Below, in pieces: positions 6,779 through 15,618 of a DNA stretch of 21,153 nt. The notes under the pieces are model-generated. The model did no database searches, was not told the DNA's origin, and saw only the letters and a program-made list of their open reading frames with translations. The translations under genes were made by a program, and so were the position numbers. Location: NCBI GenBank assembly GCA_003162595.1, contig PMNJ01000017.1:4308-25460 (forward strand). Reading direction: 5' to 3'. This DNA comes from Bacteroidales bacterium. GTDB lineage: Bacteria > Bacteroidota > Bacteroidia > Bacteroidales > VadinHA17. How positions within the stretch are numbered: the first letter of the stretch is position 1; each line of letters opens with the position of its first letter.

Positions 6779-7966
6779 TTAATTGATTCTTTCTTTGCCG
6801 GCAACACTTAAATATACCTGTGCAGTTTTTGATGAAATTTCCTTCCAGGAGAATTCACCTTCATTATATATATTGCTTATGTTCTTTTTAATTGTATTGT
6901 AAAGAATTTCAGAATGCATAATTCTGATGATTGCATTCGTTAATGCTTTCCTATCATCAGGTTCTACCAACAACCCTGTTTCACCATCTCTTACGATTTC
7001 AGGAATGCCGCCTGTTCTGGTTGCAACAATTGGTTTGCAAAATGTGAAAACAGTTGAGACTACCCCGCTCTGAGTTGCTTCTGTATATGGTAAAACTACT
7101 ATATGGGCCTGCAATAATAATCTGACTATTTCATTATTTGGAATATATCTATTGATGATTTCGATAGAATCCCCGTCAATATATTTCGTATAATCAAACC
7201 AGTAGTCTCCATTCCCGGCAATTATTAAATGTGCCTCGGGAATTTCTTGTTTTACCTGTTGAAATGATTTTAATAAGACTTCTATTCCTTTATATTTAGA
7301 AACACGCCCAATAAATAAAATTAAATTATCTTCTTCAGGTATTTTTTCTTTTTTAAATTCATTGAGCCATTCATGATTACCAAAAGGAATCATGTAAGAG
7401 TTAGTTCTATTCTTGCTAATTCTTTCAAATAATATTTTAGAATAATCTGAATGTAAGATATAGGTGGCATTTCTCAGTCTGAATATAAACTTATCAAGTG
7501 TTGCAGATAAAAAACTTTCCTCTCCAGAATGTCGCAATGGATCATGAATTGTTATTACAATCGGAACAGATGGTAAAAATGTTTTTATAAAAAGAATTAA
7601 ATGTGTATTTACATTAAAATGAATAAGGTCATATTTTTCTTTTTTGAGAAACTGAATAAAATCTTTAATGGTTTTGAAGTTTTTCGGATGAAAATATGCC
7701 AGACTTCTCAGGTATAGGGCATGCAAATTAAATCTGGAATCAATATAGTTATTAAACTCATCGGCTATATATTGTTTCTTATTAACATTTAATATAAGTC
7801 CGCATTTTTCATTTCCCCATAAATCATCCTTTTCAAACAGCAATTGTTTCCCTGCCCCGCTCTGAGAAACAATTGCAATAAGGTCAATATCAATAGCACC
7901 AGACAAATGCTTTGCCAGAGGTATAATTTCTTCGTAACAGGTATTTGTAATTATGGCTACTTTCAT
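6779..7966 (-). CDS. GT4-type glycosyltransferase
   Basis: A 395-residue GT-B glycosyltransferase. Visible are DLIHFNVNTHLILF (113-126), VITIHDPLRHSG, the C-domain entry LILFIGRVSKYKG with Arg221 and Lys226, and VATRTGGIPEIVRDGETGLLVEP near 314-336, a strong GT4 signature. In the EX7E position Glu296 is present but the second Glu is Ser304 (TEATQSGVVS), a variant found in a recognisable subset of GT4 enzymes. It is 37 bases downstream of the methyltransferase gene and 32 bases upstream of the next glycosyltransferase. It likely adds one residue of the repeat unit; specificity cannot be inferred. Confidence 0.9.
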   Translation of the reverse strand: MKVAIITNTCYEEIIPLAKHLSGAIDIDLIAIVSQSGAGKQLLFEKDDLWGNEKCGLILNVNKKQYIADEFNNYIDSRFNLHALYLRSLAYFHPKNFKTIKDFIQFLKKEKYDLIHFNVNTHLILFIKTFLPSVPIVITIHDPLRHSGEESFLSATLDKFIFRLRNATYILHSDYSKILFERISKNRTNSYMIPFGNHEWLNEFKKEKIPEEDNLILFIGRVSKYKGIEVLLKSFQQVKQEIPEAHLIIAGNGDYWFDYTKYIDGDSIEIINRYIPNNEIVRLLLQAHIVVLPYTEATQSGVVSTVFTFCKPIVATRTGGIPEIVRDGETGLLVEPDDRKALTNAIIRIMHSEILYNTIKKNISNIYNEGEFSWKEISSKTAQVYLSVAGKERIN

Positions 7967-8003
7967 TTATTGTTTTTAGCAATTATCTCTTTTTTGCACT
8001 CTG

Positions 8004-8828
8004 TTATATTTTTTTGGCAATAACAAACATAAAATCCGGAGTTAACCAGGGGTTTATTTTTTTTAATGCAGAACAGATAATCTTCCCGGTACGAGTTAAT
8101 CCCTGCCATTCCCCTCCTTTATTTTTATGAAAAAAATGTGTTTCTTTCTTATATTTAAAAAGTGTATTCATTATAGTAACAAAGCGAATCTCATGACTTA
8201 TTGGAACTACTTTTAGAATAACAAATCCAGAGTTCTTTAAATAATTCAAGAATTCTGTTTCCCTGAATGTGTACTGATAAAAAGGCGTAGTTTTAGTAGC
8301 TTTCCCCGAAAATTTTCTTACTACTTTCACAATACCAACTCTCAATTTCAATATACTCTGTAAAATATTATTGCATGGAACCGTGATAAAAAGAATCCCA
8401 TTTTCTTTTAATATCCGATTGGCCTCTTTTAATGGAACCAAAGGTCCATCAATAAAATGCTCAACAACACCCCAGGACAGTATAACATCAAAACTTTTAT
8501 CGGTAAATTCAAAATTAGTAATATCCCCCACTAAGAATTTTTTTTCCGGATAAAGAATTTTTAATTTTTCAATTATCGGTTCAGAAAAATCTAAACCCGT
8601 AATATCAAATCCACAATCGGAAAGATAGATTACCCATTGCCCCATTCCGCAACCTGCTTCAAGGATCTTAGTGTCTTTTTTTAAATAATTTAGTATTTGT
8701 GGAAGAAGAGGTGAAAATTTTACTCCTTCAAAAGGATCGCCATCTATTAGTTCCTGAATAGAATAAGAACTATTCTCCCAGGTGTCTGTCCAGAACTTTT
8801 TCTGATATGGTTCCCAATTTGTATTCAC
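8004..8828 (-). CDS. class I SAM-dependent methyltransferase
   Basis: A 274-residue Rossmann methyltransferase. Motif I is ILEAGCGMGQW (55-65), followed by the acidic end of strand 2 in ITGLDFSEP (Asp80), VGDITNFEF (motif II region, about 100-108), and SFDVILSWGVVEHFIDGP (112-129), the post-II segment typical of the UbiE/Methyltransf_11 type. The start is GTG at 8828: the codon two before it is a stop (TAA-ATT-GTG) and no ATG is available before motif I. It lies among glycosyltransferases, so the probable role is O- or N-methylation of a sugar or of a substituent in the polysaccharide. The acceptor is not known. Confidence 0.85.
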   Translation of the reverse strand: MNTNWEPYQKKFWTDTWENSSYSIQELIDGDPFEGVKFSPLLPQILNYLKKDTKILEAGCGMGQWVIYLSDCGFDITGLDFSEPIIEKLKILYPEKKFLVGDITNFEFTDKSFDVILSWGVVEHFIDGPLVPLKEANRILKENGILFITVPCNNILQSILKLRVGIVKVVRKFSGKATKTTPFYQYTFRETEFLNYLKNSGFVILKVVPISHEIRFVTIMNTLFKYKKETHFFHKNKGGEWQGLTRTGKIICSALKKINPWLTPDFMFVIAKKI

Positions 8829-8876
8829 AATTTAAAATGGATAAAATTTAAACAATATTTAATAAACCCATGGAGA

Positions 8877-10097
8877 TTAATTTAAAATTTTCATACTTTC
8901 ATCTTTACATAATATTTCTAACAATTCGCTACCCTTTGCATTTAAATCTATTTCAGAAAGGAGTTTATTACGTTTATTCTGATTTATTACGAATCCCTTA
9001 TTCAGTACTAGACATATTTCATTAAGTAATGCCACTTCATCTTTTGGCTTCACCATTATTCCTATATCTTCGCTCAAAAGGTCAGGAATGCCTCCTACAT
9101 CAGTCGCAATACAAACTGTATTGCAGGCGATAGCTTCCATTAATACATTAGGTGTGCCTTCTGAATAAGATGGAAGCAAAAGAATATCAGCAATATTATA
9201 ATAAAACAATAGTTTATTGTTTTCAACAGGTTCTTTAATAATAATTTTTTCAGTGAGTGCAAGATCATTGATTAACTTTCTCAATTCTGTAAGATACCCT
9301 CCCTTGCCCATCATTATAAATACGATATTGGGATGACGTTCTAATATTACATGCATTATATTTATAATGTGATGAATGCCTTTCCCATATTCAAATCTTC
9401 CGATGTAAAGCAAATATTTGGATGAAGAGCTTAATCCCAATTGTCTTATGGCCTGGTCTTTGGATATTGGATAAAAGAATTGCAGATCTAATGGATTAAG
9501 AAAATAATGTGCTTTTTCACCAGGAAATTTCAATTTATCCACCATCAGGTTAATTTCTCTTCTGCTCTGGCACAATAATTCATTTGTCATTTTTAAAAAT
9601 GAATTCTTTAGCCTTTTTTTAACTAAAGGATAATTATCTATACTATCCCCACCATAAATAGGAAATATTTTTATCCCATTTCTCCTGCAGAATATGATTA
9701 ACATGTCTGAAAAATCAATTAATATTCTTTTATTTTGCAAATAATTCAGAAGTAAAACATGAGATATTTTATTCCTTTTCAGTTCTTTGAATAGCGAAAA
9801 AGAGATTTCGTTTTCAAAATATCTGCTAAATATTTTTTTTGTGTTGAAACTTGGGATCCGTCTGGTTTCATGGCCATACTTGTGCCGAAATGCTTTGACA
9901 TTAGATGAATAACGGGATAAATACCAGAATTCAATTTTAATGCCTTTGTCTAACAGCATTTTGCACCATTTATGTACCGGATCAGAATGATTTGCTAATA
10001 TTTCCCTGTCAAAGAAATCGGGATCTTCGGAATGATTCCTTATCAGATCTTCAGAGTAAGTATCATAAGGAATTAATGATATAAAAGCTACTTTCAT
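8877..10097 (-). CDS. GT4-type glycosyltransferase
   Basis: A 406-residue GT-B glycosyltransferase. The C-domain has YLLYIGRFEYGKGI with Arg234 and Lys239, FIMMGKGGYLTEL, and an intact EX7E motif Glu313...Glu321 in YSEGTPNVLMEAIACN, then ATDVGGIPDLL. The N-domain includes IFPIYGGDSIDNYP (144-157) and NELLCQSRREINLM (172-185). It starts 96 bases after the DUF362 gene; those 96 bases include 18 codons that continue the DUF362 frame. It probably elongates the lipid-linked repeat unit. Donor and linkage are not predictable. Confidence 0.9.
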   Translation of the reverse strand: MKVAFISLIPYDTYSEDLIRNHSEDPDFFDREILANHSDPVHKWCKMLLDKGIKIEFWYLSRYSSNVKAFRHKYGHETRRIPSFNTKKIFSRYFENEISFSLFKELKRNKISHVLLLNYLQNKRILIDFSDMLIIFCRRNGIKIFPIYGGDSIDNYPLVKKRLKNSFLKMTNELLCQSRREINLMVDKLKFPGEKAHYFLNPLDLQFFYPISKDQAIRQLGLSSSSKYLLYIGRFEYGKGIHHIINIMHVILERHPNIVFIMMGKGGYLTELRKLINDLALTEKIIIKEPVENNKLLFYYNIADILLLPSYSEGTPNVLMEAIACNTVCIATDVGGIPDLLSEDIGIMVKPKDEVALLNEICLVLNKGFVINQNKRNKLLSEIDLNAKGSELLEILCKDESMKILN

Positions 10098-10193
10098 CGA
10101 TTACCCTAATTTAAATAGTTTTCAGAATTTTGCAACTTATTCCCAATCTGAAAGTTTTTTCCATACTGGCCATGCTAAATGTTTACAGCTCTG

Positions 10194-11552
10194 CTACTTT
10201 TCATATAATCCAGCCCATCGTTCAGGTGTAACAAATTTAAAACCCGGTAACTTACTTTGATTACAAGTATAATTTATATCTCTTTCCTGGATGTCTTTTA
10301 AATATTTAATTTTGTGTGTGTTGAATCCCATCATTTTAGTCGCAAGAAAATCTAAATGATACATATTCATAGACCCCAGGAGTACATCGCAATATTTTGC
10401 TGTTGCGCCAAGCGGACCATTTCCTTCCCCGGCTACAACTCCATCAATAATGCTTAAAACCTTTCTCTGTTTTGTTTCTGCCAAATTTCCGGTTTTATCA
10501 GAATATTCCACCACTTTTGCTACATCAAGAATAGTGCGCCATAGAGTGTCATTTTTAATCCAACTGCCATTATAAATTGGCATTTGGACTTGTTGTGATT
10601 CTTCAATAGTAATAGGATATCTGATAAATATACTATTCCCGAAACCAATAGGAATTACTCTGAGAAAATTCTGAATTCGTTCAGACATTTTCGGTTCATG
10701 ATCATATTGATCTCCAGAAGACATATACCCCTCTGTATAATGAGGCAGCCAGTATTTTTTATTTGTCAAGCCAATTAAATTCTTTAATGCTAAAGTCACT
10801 CCGCTGATCTTGTGAGTCTTCATTTTGGGCAGATTTATTATCAAATCTGCCTCAAGTATGCTATTAGCTAAATTATATTTGTGGTGGTTATCAAAATGTG
10901 CTTCAAGGGGCTTTTTATAATGAGGTTTATAAAATCGTAATTTATTAATACCCTTATGATTATTGAATGCGCTCTTCTCCAATAAATCGATAGTTGAATA
11001 TCCTGAATTATCTCCGGGTAATGATTTTTTAATAAAAAGCCCCAAATTAAAAGAACGATTGCCTAACCTGAGATTATTGATTATTTGAATTGGCTTTACT
11101 CTGAAATCCCTGAGATCGACTAATTCAACCGGATATCCTCTTTTCTGGAATTCCTCAACAATATGCAAAACACCCAGTTTGCTTACTGTTTTGTCAAAAT
11201 CAGAAGCTTCAATCGGAGAATCTGCAATTATTATTTTACCATTGTCTCCAACAGCTTTATATGCATATTCAATTAATGGAACAATGAGAGAATTGTTTGT
11301 AGTTACTGCTAATTGCCGATCTGAATTTAATTCAAAATGATGATCTTTAATAGTGACAAAATTTGGTTTAATAATAATTTTTGATCCTTTGCTGACCAAT
11401 TTTCCCAATGGATTCCATTCACTATCTATTCTTTCCCCTGTAAGTTCTGATAATATATAATCAATACCATTCCTGATAATGCTTGCTGCATCAAATGGAT
11501 CTTTTGGATAGCGTAGATTATCATCATGATAAATAGCTATGGTATCTTTCAT
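10194..11552 (-). CDS. DUF362-family protein
   Basis: A 452-residue protein with clear DUF362 signatures: SKIIIKPNF (57-65), IIADSPIE (108-115), INLPKMKTHKISGVTLALKN (239-258) and IIDGVVAGEGNGPLG near 368-382. Some DUF362 proteins carry a ferredoxin-like [4Fe-4S] domain. This one has only two cysteines (in AKYCDVLLGS and NYTCNQSK) and no CxxCxxC pattern, so an iron-sulfur role is unlikely. The biochemical function of the family is not established. It lies 23 bases after the CapK-type ligase gene, so the two are probably used together. The gene stops at TAG (10194-10196), but 18 more sense codons follow in frame before TAA. Confidence 0.8.
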   Translation of the reverse strand: MKDTIAIYHDDNLRYPKDPFDAASIIRNGIDYILSELTGERIDSEWNPLGKLVSKGSKIIIKPNFVTIKDHHFELNSDRQLAVTTNNSLIVPLIEYAYKAVGDNGKIIIADSPIEASDFDKTVSKLGVLHIVEEFQKRGYPVELVDLRDFRVKPIQIINNLRLGNRSFNLGLFIKKSLPGDNSGYSTIDLLEKSAFNNHKGINKLRFYKPHYKKPLEAHFDNHHKYNLANSILEADLIINLPKMKTHKISGVTLALKNLIGLTNKKYWLPHYTEGYMSSGDQYDHEPKMSERIQNFLRVIPIGFGNSIFIRYPITIEESQQVQMPIYNGSWIKNDTLWRTILDVAKVVEYSDKTGNLAETKQRKVLSIIDGVVAGEGNGPLGATAKYCDVLLGSMNMYHLDFLATKMMGFNTHKIKYLKDIQERDINYTCNQSKLPGFKFVTPERWAGLYEK

Positions 11553-11575
11553 AAAATTCTGATTATAAACAGTGA

Positions 11576-12970
11576 TTATAAGTTGAACGGAATATTTGAA
11601 ATAACAGCCTGATGCTTTCCTGTTTTTACCATTTCAATTGTTTCGGTTATGCAAAAGTCAATATTCATATCCTGGCCGAGTTTTTCTTTAAAATTAATTG
11701 CAATGGTTTCTTTCGTTTTGGTTGTTATCCCTGTTTTTCTTTCCGGGATAATAAAAACCTTAATTTTGTCAAGCGATTCCTGAACAACCTGAAACTGCCT
11801 TATTTCTTCTTCAAAATCTTTCAGATAATGTAAAAAGTAGGCTGTAGTTAAAAACATGCCATTTGTTCCTTGTATTACTCCTTTCGTTCTGCCGGTAATT
11901 TTCCCGATTAAAGGTAACCCACGACCACAAGAACATTTTTCATTTATTTTTATAGCAAGGTCGCCAATACGGTATCTGATCATGGGTTGAGAATAATTAT
12001 TCAGGTCTGTAATAACAATCTCTCCCATTTCTCCCTCCTTAACCGATTTACCATCTTTCAGAATTTCTACAATCAGGTTTTCGGCAGTTATATGATAACC
12101 CTTATGAACCGGACATTCATGGGCAACTGTACTAAATTCTCTGCATCCATATCTGTCAAAGACTTCAGAATGCAGAGATTGTTCAATTTTTGCCCTCATT
12201 TTGTCAGAAAGCATTTGGGCTGAGGAAATGATTGAGGGGACAAAAACATCCTGAAGGTTATTATGTTTAATATAATCAGCAATAATTTCAAAAGCTTCAG
12301 CATAACCATCCATCATTTTAGGTTTATATTCAATAATATCTAAAATGTACTTCATAAGGTTTTTATCATTCATTTCAAATACCGGAATATATCTTCTGCC
12401 CAGAAGATATGAATCAATCCATTCTTTCTTAATCTCAAGTTCATTCATACCTATTTTCTGATGCCATAGCCTTATGCTTTTATCTCCGAATTCCCATCCG
12501 GTCCAGCCCCAGTATCTTAGCACTGCAGCATAACGCCAATCAAGCTGGTCTGCATCAGCATAAATATGCAATGGCATTCCTGTTGATCCGCTGGTACGGA
12601 TTTTTAGTACTTTTTCGAGATTTATTTTATCAGATAACATGTACCCATTCCCGGAGTTTTTAATCGTTTCCTTTCCCAAAACAGGAAGTGATTCCAAATC
12701 TTTGAATGATGCAATATTATTAACCACAACCCCATGTTCATCAAATTTCTCTTTATAATAAGGTACATGTTTATAAGAATATTTAAGAAGCTGGTTTAGT
12801 TTTTCCAGTTGCTTTTGTTTTATTTGCTCCATTGATTCCCACTGTGTATTCTCAAGAAGCTCCCAATAATTAATACAGTCAGGAGACATAGTCCAATGAT
12901 GTAAATGGAAAGTATCTTTATAAAATTCTATAAGGTATTTTCTATATTCTTTTTCAGTTTCCGTCATCAT
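11576..12970 (-). CDS. CapK / phenylacetate-CoA-ligase-like adenylate-forming enzyme
   Basis: A 464-residue member of the ANL adenylating superfamily, closest in pattern to CapK and PaaK. The phosphate loop RTSGSTGMPL is at 125-134. An aromatic-rich segment LRYWGWTGWEFGD follows. The adenylate-binding motif region reads FDRYGCREFSTVAHECP, and the hinge Asp region is MIRYRIGDLAIKI, followed by CSCGRGLPLIGKITGR, the usual Cys/Gly-rich stretch. It should activate a carboxylic acid as acyl-AMP and perhaps transfer it to a thiol or an amine. In capsule loci such proteins are linked to acyl or amino-acid substituents, but the substrate is unproven. ATG 12970 and 12967 are both possible starts. A 131-base gap with no recognised feature precedes it. 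Confidence 0.87.
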   Translation of the reverse strand: MMTETEKEYRKYLIEFYKDTFHLHHWTMSPDCINYWELLENTQWESMEQIKQKQLEKLNQLLKYSYKHVPYYKEKFDEHGVVVNNIASFKDLESLPVLGKETIKNSGNGYMLSDKINLEKVLKIRTSGSTGMPLHIYADADQLDWRYAAVLRYWGWTGWEFGDKSIRLWHQKIGMNELEIKKEWIDSYLLGRRYIPVFEMNDKNLMKYILDIIEYKPKMMDGYAEAFEIIADYIKHNNLQDVFVPSIISSAQMLSDKMRAKIEQSLHSEVFDRYGCREFSTVAHECPVHKGYHITAENLIVEILKDGKSVKEGEMGEIVITDLNNYSQPMIRYRIGDLAIKINEKCSCGRGLPLIGKITGRTKGVIQGTNGMFLTTAYFLHYLKDFEEEIRQFQVVQESLDKIKVFIIPERKTGITTKTKETIAINFKEKLGQDMNIDFCITETIEMVKTGKHQAVISNIPFNL

Positions 12971-13101
12971 GATTATTTGCTCTCTTTATAAGAATTATTA
13001 AAATTTCACTTTCCTGAGATTTGCTTTCAAATTTGTAATAGAAAAAATATTCCCGGGATATGAAGATTTGACAAGCTTCCTACTATTTCAGATTTAGAAT
13101 A

Positions 13102-13848
13102 TCAATAATCCTTGTTTTTATTTGTTTTAAGATCCCTTAATAATTCTGCCACACCAACGAATCCAATATTAAATAAAGCATCAAGAATTGAGAGCCCGGG
13201 AATAAAATTCGAAGTATTGATCTGCGGATAATTTGGATGTTGAAAATTCTGAGCCTCTAAAGAAATACCTGCAGCATCAAATTTGTCTTTTTGCTGATAA
13301 TTTTCTCCTAATCCTCCATAGAGATAAGTTGTTCCCCCTGCTTTTAAAACCAAATCTATTAACATCTCAGAAGCTGACGAAACAGGGTCTAATTTGGAAC
13401 TTATTAAAAATCTGGTGCTAATTCCAATTTCCTGACTAATAGATATAATGAAATTGATATTTTTCTCTGCTAACAGAGAAGATTCATCATCATTATAAAA
13501 ACATTCAATAAATTGAAAAACAGAGGTAAAGTATTTTGCTCTATTATAGTTTTGATGTATTGTCTGTAAATGTTTCTTTTTGTTAAAAACCTGACTTATC
13601 CTCATCTTATTTATTGGTAGAAACACATTACCGCTGGTATGTTCCAGTGGCAGAGTTAACCAGTACGGAATACCATTGGATAAGATTTGAACCCGTTTTG
13701 TCCACAATGAATTACGTGGGTTATTGATAACATGATCTAAAAAAATAAAAACATCTGAACGATTAATTTTATCAAAAAATCCTAACCAGGGAAATAGATT
13801 GGGCTGATGAATTGCAACAATTCTCTTTTTACAAATTACTTTATTCAT
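13102..13848 (-). CDS. WbqC-family protein
   Basis: A 248-residue WbqC-like protein. The diagnostic N-terminal block is AIHQPNLFPWLGFFDKINRS (residues 12-31 from ATG 13848), followed by DVFIFLDHV, the SLWTKRVQIL segment and LTLPLEH. LIDLVLKAGGTTYLYGGLG and the late PQINTSNFIPGLSILDALFNIG complete the family pattern. WbqC proteins are found in O-antigen loci, often beside aminotransferase or acyl-transfer genes; the reaction is not firmly established. A GTG three bases upstream at 13851 is also in frame, but the ATG is preferred. It lies between the deacetylase-like gene and the CapK gene, so it is a candidate partner in amino-sugar substitution. Confidence 0.85.
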   Translation of the reverse strand: MNKVICKKRIVAIHQPNLFPWLGFFDKINRSDVFIFLDHVINNPRNSLWTKRVQILSNGIPYWLTLPLEHTSGNVFLPINKMRISQVFNKKKHLQTIHQNYNRAKYFTSVFQFIECFYNDDESSLLAEKNINFIISISQEIGISTRFLISSKLDPVSSASEMLIDLVLKAGGTTYLYGGLGENYQQKDKFDAAGISLEAQNFQHPNYPQINTSNFIPGLSILDALFNIGFVGVAELLRDLKTNKNKDY

Positions 13849-13885
13849 CACAAACTAAAACCAAAACTTGAGTTAATTAAATGCA

Positions 13886-14635
13886 TTATTCTTTTACCCC
13901 AGAAATCATGTCACGTAATCGGCCTTTAAATTGCGATAAATATGTTGAATTATTTGATTTGAAATTATCATCGATAGAATTAATATAAGAAATAATATGT
14001 TTGTATAAGATATTAACGTATTCTGATTCATTTTCCTGATAATGCATCGGGTGAAGATTTATTTGTATCATTCTTGTACGGCCTTCCTCTATAAAAGTAT
14101 TTATATTTTTACCTCTGAATTCCATTCTTGAATCAGAAATATAATTATCATTATTAAAGAAAGGGGGATCATAAGCGTTCAGATATCCAGGGAAAGAAGG
14201 ATATAGCCCAGTTTTTGAGGGAATGTGGAGACTGACAGAATTTACCTTTTTCAAGGATATGCTTTCTAATAATGTTGCCTCAAAAGCCACTTTGGTTATC
14301 AATTGTTCATCTTGTAAATCAGGGTATACACTTGGATCAAAATGTAAACCAATTTCAAAACCCATATCTGAAATTTTTTGAATAATTGCTTTATTATAGC
14401 TACTTAGAACATTATAAGTTTCTGCTGTAGTAAGTACGAAAAAAGTCGATGATAGATTTTCCTCTAGTTCAATTTCCGCCATTTTAAGTGCAAATCTCAA
14501 ATCAAGATCAACATCATGTCTTAAAATAAATGAGGTGGTTTGATCGTAACAATTAAAGCTGCTGACTTTGCCAATAATTTTTAATTTCTTTAAAAAAAGT
14601 CTATACCCATTATATGTGAAAAAACTATTGTTCAC
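13886..14635 (-). CDS. polysaccharide deacetylase-like (NodB-type) protein
   Basis: A 249-residue protein with the carbohydrate esterase 4 / NodB-like pattern. Motif 1 is FILRHDVDLDLRFAL with Asp41 and Asp43, ENLSSTFFVLTT is the following strand, and motif 2 is GFEIGLHFDPSVYPD with His98 and Asp100. SLHIPSKTG and later INLHPMHYQ hold further candidate active-site His residues. Members remove N- or O-acyl groups from sugars in a metal-dependent way. The start is GTG at 14635: an in-frame TGA lies eleven codons upstream, and no ATG occurs between it and motif 1. It precedes WbqC by 37 bases and follows an AT-rich hairpin. It may act on a sugar precursor in the cytoplasm, as no signal peptide is seen. 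Confidence 0.78.
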   Translation of the reverse strand: MNNSFFTYNGYRLFLKKLKIIGKVSSFNCYDQTTSFILRHDVDLDLRFALKMAEIELEENLSSTFFVLTTAETYNVLSSYNKAIIQKISDMGFEIGLHFDPSVYPDLQDEQLITKVAFEATLLESISLKKVNSVSLHIPSKTGLYPSFPGYLNAYDPPFFNNDNYISDSRMEFRGKNINTFIEEGRTRMIQINLHPMHYQENESEYVNILYKHIISYINSIDDNFKSNNSTYLSQFKGRLRDMISGVKE

Positions 14636-14671
14636 AATCTTAATAAAAATATAGTTGGTTGGAGTTCATCT

Positions 14672-14710
14672 AAAAAAACAGACTAAAAAATTAAAATTCA
14701 ATTTTTTAGT
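14672..14710 (-). terminator. possible weak intrinsic terminator or AT hairpin
   Basis: On the minus strand ACTAAAAAATT (14700-14710) and AATTTTTTAGT (14682-14692) form a perfect 11-bp inverted repeat with a 7-base loop, followed after CTG by six T's. The stem is almost all A/T, so it would be weak. It lies in the 192-base gap between the methyltransferase and deacetylase genes and could attenuate transcription there. Confidence 0.3.
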
Positions 14711-14827
14711 AGTTAATTTATTACTATTCTTTGATGATTAATAAAAAATCAATCCACATAGTTGTATGTAATTGATATTTAAAATGGGAAAGATTTCAAC
14801 AGTAAACTAAAACAAAGTAGATTAATC

Positions 14828-15589
14828 CTAAAGCTCTAAAATCAATATTTTTGAATAGGATATATTATTATCAAAAGTAAAAAGTTTCATTTTCTCAAAT
14901 TCATACGCTACAGGTGGAATATCTTCAGTGCTAAAGACAAAACTCTTATTATTAAAAATACGCGTAATAAAAAAATATATATTAAAATTTATTTCTTTTA
15001 CTATTTTATAACCCAGTTTTAGAAGTTCGTCAATAAAATGTTTATCCAAAAAATTATTGTATTCAGCTACTTTAATTTCATCTAATCCTGCAATTTTCCT
15101 TAATCGATTCAATTCCAAAAGTTCTTCGTTAAAGCCTTCACAAATTATTATTCTGGTGAGTTTTGATTTCTTTTTTCTTAATTCCTTAAAAAACAATAAT
15201 TGAGCTTCCTTTTTAAGGTTAATAATAAAACGTTGAGTAATCAGAACATTTTGCAGAATATCATTTTCCTGAATATATTCAAGACCATCAGTATTGATTA
15301 CTGTTGCATTATTCAGTTTATTATCACTGATTTTCTTCTTTGCTAAATCAACAAATGTATCAATAACATCGACCCCAATATAAGATTTGCACTTTTTAAT
15401 ATATGGTAAAGAGTTATCACATGCCCCACAACCTATTTCTAATATTTCATCTGTTTCTTTAAGATTACTCAAGATAGCTTCACTTTCTAAAAACGGGAGA
15501 TATTGATCACTATGTGTCAATGACTTTTTAAGTTCGCTTTGTTTTTTTGCGGTTTCTTCCCAATGAGATTTTAGTTTTGAATAATCCAT
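14828..15589 (-). CDS. class I SAM-dependent methyltransferase
   Basis: A 253-residue methyltransferase. Motif I is ILEIGCGACDNSLPYI (49-64), strand 2 ends at YIGVDVIDTF (Asp74), and INTDGLEYIQEND fits motif II. NVLITQRFIINLKKEAQLLFF matches the helix after motif III with its Q-R-x-I-I-N pattern. The remainder is typical of small-molecule methyltransferases with a variable C-terminal cap. It ends at TAG and is followed by a 192-base AT-rich gap. The gap before its start contains an epimerase-like remnant. It probably methylates a sugar, or the amino group made by the neighbouring aminotransferase; the substrate is not known. Confidence 0.8.
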   Translation of the reverse strand: MDYSKLKSHWEETAKKQSELKKSLTHSDQYLPFLESEAILSNLKETDEILEIGCGACDNSLPYIKKCKSYIGVDVIDTFVDLAKKKISDNKLNNATVINTDGLEYIQENDILQNVLITQRFIINLKKEAQLLFFKELRKKKSKLTRIIICEGFNEELLELNRLRKIAGLDEIKVAEYNNFLDKHFIDELLKLGYKIVKEINFNIYFFITRIFNNKSFVFSTEDIPPVAYEFEKMKLFTFDNNISYSKILILEL

Positions 15590-15618
15590 ATATCTTTGTC
15601 TTTACAATAAAACACTTA

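Noticed and set aside
4379..10193. Repeated DNA element shared by the gaps after the 4478 and 10194 genes
   Set aside because: Both gaps contain GGCCAGT and tryptophan-rich frames, but a shared 7-mer in two gaps of about 100 bases is expected by chance and the rest does not align.
11612..12223. Plus-strand open frames of 73 and 78 codons
   Set aside because: Antisense to the CapK-type ligase gene, rich in Phe/Cys/Asn from reversed codons, no recognisable domain.
12971..13101. Gene remnant in the gap before the CapK gene
   Set aside because: A frame of about 33 codons is open, but it is low-complexity, has no start and resembles no family I know.
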